Shown: one piece after another, positions 60,712-64,000 of the stretch | Layout: each line of letters starts with the position of its first letter | How positions within the stretch are numbered: the first letter of the stretch is position 1 | Assembly: GCA_002794775.1 (NCBI GenBank) | Contig: NBAY01000009.1 | Location: forward strand, 1,040,535 to 1,104,534 | Length of the DNA: 64,000 bases | Source of the DNA: Porodaedalea pini | Taxonomy: Eukaryota > Basidiomycota > Agaricomycetes > Hymenochaetales > Hymenochaetaceae | Direction of reading: 5' to 3' | The notes under the pieces: model-generated | Database searches by the model: none | What the model saw: the letters and a program-made list of their open reading frames with translations, nothing else | What the model was told of the DNA's origin: nothing | Translations under genes and position numbers: made by a program

Positions 60712-62052
60712 TCATTCATGTAGCGTTATCGGAACGCGTGAAGAGCGTATGAGAGGTGGAGGAGCATGGTCCTGAAGCAACGAAGCGGCGCGCTTCGGAA
60801 GGAGTACAAAGAGCTTTGCATGACGGGAGCTATATTTCTCCAGGTGACGTTCAATTCTGACCCATCTGTGTGACGCCTCCGGACAGAGTTCAGTCAGTAG
60901 CTCCAGTAAAATTTCAAAGCCAGCGGAGGTATAGTGTAGCAAGATGTCTTGCGATGTCAGTCCAGAGTCTACACCACGATGCCCGCCGTCCTGCAGCTTT
61001 ATTGTGACACGCTCGAGAGAACTTGACAGCCGACTGGGATCCCAAGTGATTTCCAGATCTCCGGAGTAGTGATATTCTAGCTCTTGGATGTTCGGAGCAC
61101 AGTCTTGTAGTCTCTGTGGAAGATCTGGGAAATAGAGCCCGAAGTCCGTGTCGCCACCGAAATGCAGCAGCTTTAGCTGTGGCCTCGCCTCCGTCCAGAA
61201 ACTCAACGTGGACTCGTTGCCGGGAAAATAATTGATGTATAAGTTGATCAGGGAGGGCATATCCCATTTGCTCGCTGTAGGCCACGAGAACAGCCAGAGG
61301 TGCGTCAAGCGTGGAAAGTGGTGCTCAAAGGGCGTGTGCGCCGCGTCCAAACGCAGCGTCCGGAGTGCTGAAGTAGTGCCCCATGAGCTAAACAGTCGGG
61401 GAGCCCAGACCACCGGGCCGAGCAAGAAATTCTCGACAGCAAGGTGGTGCAGCCCGGAAGGCAGAGCAGAAAGAATCGCTACCCAGGGCTGGTACGTCGG
61501 TTCCTGGAAGAGGGTGATACTATCCGCTTGTACCAGCACGTTTCGCAGTCGCGTGCACATCTGTGCAAATGTGAGAACCGAACGCAGAAAGTCGTCGACT
61601 TCGTCGAGCCCCTTCCCTGTGGTGACGGGGTTGAAGACTGGCGTGATGTAAAGAGTCTTCGTCCAAGAACGCAAGTAGCCAAGAAGCTCGATGTCCGTCT
61701 CGCATTGCTCAACCAGACCGATAGCGTGTGCTGCTCTTCTGAAGTGTAGAGTTTCGTATAAGAATTCGGTAGCGATTTCCGAAAATCGACGAGAAACGAG
61801 AACCAGGCTACGTTTTGTGGCGAGAGAGCGGAAAAACGAGGCATTGAAGGCTGGATTATACGGCCAACCGAACGAAACGGAACACTCAGGAAAGAATGGA
61901 TAACCAGACTCTGCCGTAGACCACCGAATAATATCTCTCCATAGCTCGGTTGGAAGCGAGGGTAGTTCGTCGTTGGGCAATCCTTGAAAAACGACCTGAA
62001 GTGAGACGGAGGACCCTTGAGGCAACTCAAGATGTGGCGACCACTGACTCAA
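60712..62052 (-). CDS. F-box-like protein, 446 aa, single exon
   Basis: An uninterrupted frame of 446 residues. Near residue 30 lies LPSLPTELWRDIIRWSTAES, then after about 40 residues KRSLVLVSRRFSEIATEFLY and ETLHFRRAAHA. This is the F-box-like start (L-P-x-E-[IL]-W-x-x-I-I ... L-x-x-V-[CS]-R-x-[FW]) common in expanded Agaricomycete families. The rest has repeated short leucine-rich stretches (FPRLTHLWLFSWPTAS, MPSLINLYINYFPGN, PNIQELEYHYSGDLEIT, SSLERVTIK), suggesting an irregular LRR-like substrate-binding part. The family presumably brings targets to an SCF ubiquitin ligase; the target is unknown. A frameshifted relative lies just upstream on the same strand. Confidence 0.75.
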   Translation of the reverse strand: MSQWSPHLELPQGSSVSLQVVFQGLPNDELPSLPTELWRDIIRWSTAESGYPFFPECSVSFGWPYNPAFNASFFRSLATKRSLVLVSRRFSEIATEFLYETLHFRRAAHAIGLVEQCETDIELLGYLRSWTKTLYITPVFNPVTTGKGLDEVDDFLRSVLTFAQMCTRLRNVLVQADSITLFQEPTYQPWVAILSALPSGLHHLAVENFLLGPVVWAPRLFSSWGTTSALRTLRLDAAHTPFEHHFPRLTHLWLFSWPTASKWDMPSLINLYINYFPGNESTLSFWTEARPQLKLLHFGGDTDFGLYFPDLPQRLQDCAPNIQELEYHYSGDLEITWDPSRLSSSLERVTIKLQDGGHRGVDSGLTSQDILLHYTSAGFEILLELLTELCPEASHRWVRIERHLEKYSSRHAKLFVLLPKRAASLLQDHAPPPLIRSSRVPITLHE

Positions 62053-62282
62053 ACTAACACTGAAGGAGCGTTGTTTTTGCGCCGCCTGTCATACTCGAAG
62101 GAGATAAGTGGAGTGGATGCCATTGAAACCTGCGAACCTTTCCACGGCGTTCATAATCATCTATTAAAATGAAGTAAATAAATAAATGCGATGCAATCAT
62201 AGCATGAAACGAGGATGGAATGGATGGGTATCGTAATAAGATCATCATAAATGGTCGTTAGGGTTGCGTGGGTAATAAGTTA

Positions 62283-63572
62283 TCAATTGAAATGTATGAA
62301 ACGAATCAAATCGATTCTGCGAAAATAAGCATCTGCGCCACGCTCCTTAAAGATCGGCCTGATCACCGTCTCGAGGCGCTCGAGTGACACACCTTTCGGA
62401 ACGAGGATGGTAGGCCGAACAGCGAATGCAGCAAGATGTCTGGCGAACTCAGTCCACCGCTCCGCAGCGGCAGGTAACAGAAGAGGCTCTGGACCATCCT
62501 CTGGAAAGTCCATCTCCAACTGACCGCGCTTGTAGCCGTAGGCCAGTGGTGGAAGGTCTTTATCGTGACACGCTTCAGCGATCCAGGCAACGAGCTCGGG
62601 TCCCATGTCATTTCGGAGTCTCCGTAATAGTAGTACTCAAGAGAGTGGAGGTTGGGAGCGGTCTGGAGAAGCAGCCTCGCAAGCTCGGGAAGCTGCCCAA
62701 ATCAGTCGCGTGCCCGAAGTGCAGCAGCCCAGAGTCGGCTTCGGCGACATCCAAAATGTAATTGGTGCGTGGAAGGTTGGGAAAGTACGTGATGTAGAGA
62801 TGTGTGAGAGCTGGCATAGCCCATTTGCTCGCGATAGGCCAGCTGTATAGCGCGAGGTGCGTCATATTCGGGAGATCGTACGCGTGAGTATTCTGGACGG
62901 CCGTAAGCCGCAAGGAGCGCAAGAACCCGTCATATCTCGTCTCGAGGAGGTGGCGCGGCTCCCACAACGACGGAGCGTGAATATCGTCGTCTATATCCAG
63001 ATGGTGGACTCCCGGGGCACTGCACGGCAGATCTTCATCCAGAGCTCGTACATGGCGAGCCGTTTCGACACAGCATCCGCGCGAACGATAAGTGACCGCA
63101 ACTTCATACAGCAGCCGAGAGTGAGCTCTATGTCCTCTCCGAACTGCCTAGCTATGGGACTGAACTCGGCGTGCGACATGCCCACCGTGAATACGGGCGC
63201 AATGATGAGGTTTTTTGTCCACTTGGAGAGCGCCTCTTGCAATGTAGGGCTCGTGGCAATAATCCGTGCGTGTTCGGCGCGTCGAATGTAGACTGTCTCG
63301 TACAGAAACTCGCATGTCATATGCCAAAATTGGTACGAAGTGAGAGCAAGCGCGTGCTTTGTCCTGGACGGTACATCGCCTAACGCGCCGCATGAGGAAG
63401 TATAGGGCCAGTTGAACTTGACCGCACCATTTTCAACATGCTCCGAGTCAAGAGAACACTGCGAGCTCGGGGTGACAGTCGCAAGGCGTATTATTTCTCT
63501 CCAGATCTCGACGGGAAATAGCGCTGCAGCTGGTTGAGCCACGGCTGGCAGAGAGGTCGTGGCGCAGTCCAT
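62283..63572 (-). pseudogene. F-box-like gene, frameshifted relative of 60712-62052
   Basis: It starts MDCATTSLPAVAQPAAALFP, VEIWREIIRLATVTPSS and TSYQFWHMTCEFLYETVYIR, then KNLIIAPVFTVGMSHAEF, matching the neighbour throughout. At 63014-63017 (gggg) the frame is lost: KICRAVPRE should continue as PGVHHLDIDDDIHAPSLWEP. The second frame then runs through PNMTHLALYSWPIASKWAMP and ALTHLYITYFPN to GLLHFGHATDLG. At about 62696-62698 it is lost again, and the homology continues in a third frame as QLPELARLLLQTAPN, LHSLEYYYYGDSEMTWDPSS and LKRVTIK. The C-terminal frame is ambiguous (either SSPDILLHSLFG or ERWTEFARHLAAFAVRPTIL). Both clear lesions remove one base in a G run. It is a pseudogene unless these are sequencing errors. 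Confidence 0.7.
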
Positions 63573-64000
63573 GAGGGCAAAAGCAAAGTACGCCCAGCTG
63601 TCCGAGAGGTCAGCGCTTTATAGGATGGGTATAAATACGCACCGCATGCGCCCGCTTCAGGTTTCATTGCACAGCAAAACGGGCTATTATCAAAATGCAA
63701 GCGGAGAAATCGGCATAAAACAGTGAAGGGATCTCCATGGAAAAACAAAAGGAGAGAATACCTTCCCCGATCGGTCGTAGATAACTCGAGGAATGGATGT
63801 GCAAAGCGACAGCACAATTAGTGGCACAAGGACAAAAGCACAACTCGTCTGGATCCGATGTCCTTGGTGCATGTTGATCGAGTACGCACCGCAGGTCAGA
63901 GGCCTGACAACCAGGACGCTAAATCACCGCCCAATCGACGACTCGGAGATCCGATGTAAGCTTGTGCCATAGCTCGCCTCGATGTCTGTTTCAGGAAGGC
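63573..64000. other. Right-hand end, no gene recognised
   Basis: Upstream flank of the frameshifted F-box-like gene. Minus-strand open frames here (63491-63872) have no recognisable pattern. A gactcggag motif occurs at about 63941. Confidence 0.4.

Overview
The window is nuclear DNA from a basidiomycete fungus, most likely an Agaricomycete. Short GT-AG introns of about 45-75 bases interrupt most genes, genes lie close together on both strands, and two tRNA genes carry introns. The fatty acid synthase is one continuous beta-alpha gene, an arrangement known from Agaricomycetes. Species cannot be read from the sequence.

Layout: 1-1550 is the 3' part of an ABCG transporter. 2265-7351 (-) encodes a large Pps1-like dual-specificity phosphatase. 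7541-8603 (+) is a probable small unrecognised membrane protein gene; it opens a gene-poor block (8.0-13.8 kb) built from two decayed tandem copies of one sequence unit, the second copy carrying a broken version of that gene's 3' exons. 13.86-21.1 kb (-) has a hypothetical gene, a membrane-anchored GH17 glucanase and a Sac7-type RhoGAP. 21.5-27.2 kb holds tRNA-Gly, an acyl-protein-thioesterase-like protein, PWP1, eIF3j/HCR1 and COQ9, arranged partly as divergent pairs on short shared promoters. 27.6-33.7 kb has an orphan single-pass membrane protein, a small unrecognised gene (copy A of a pair), ERG28, tRNA-Ala and CTF8. 33.86-39.7 kb has ARP10 (dynactin) and a long PB1-domain protein. 41.6-42.7 kb is a Pof1/NMNAT-like nucleotidyltransferase, convergent with the 12.6-kb fused fatty acid synthase (42.9-55.5 kb). 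The right end has copy B of the small paralogous pair, V-ATPase subunit B (with an apparent one-base deletion), an F-box-like gene and a frameshifted relative of it.

Most named genes are housekeeping: lipid and sterol synthesis (FAS, ERG28), ubiquinone (COQ9), translation and ribosome synthesis (eIF3j, PWP1), chromosome cohesion (CTF8), dynein transport (ARP10), vacuole acidification (VMA2) and wall glucan (GH17). They are not a pathway cluster. The least explained material is the tandem decayed duplication at 8-13.8 kb, the two small paralogous genes 26 kb apart that share an intron position, a thioesterase-like protein without the usual nucleophile serine, and three single-base losses at G/C runs in the last 6 kb. 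Gene names rest on recognising family motifs by eye. Exon borders were read by hand and are approximate unless stated.
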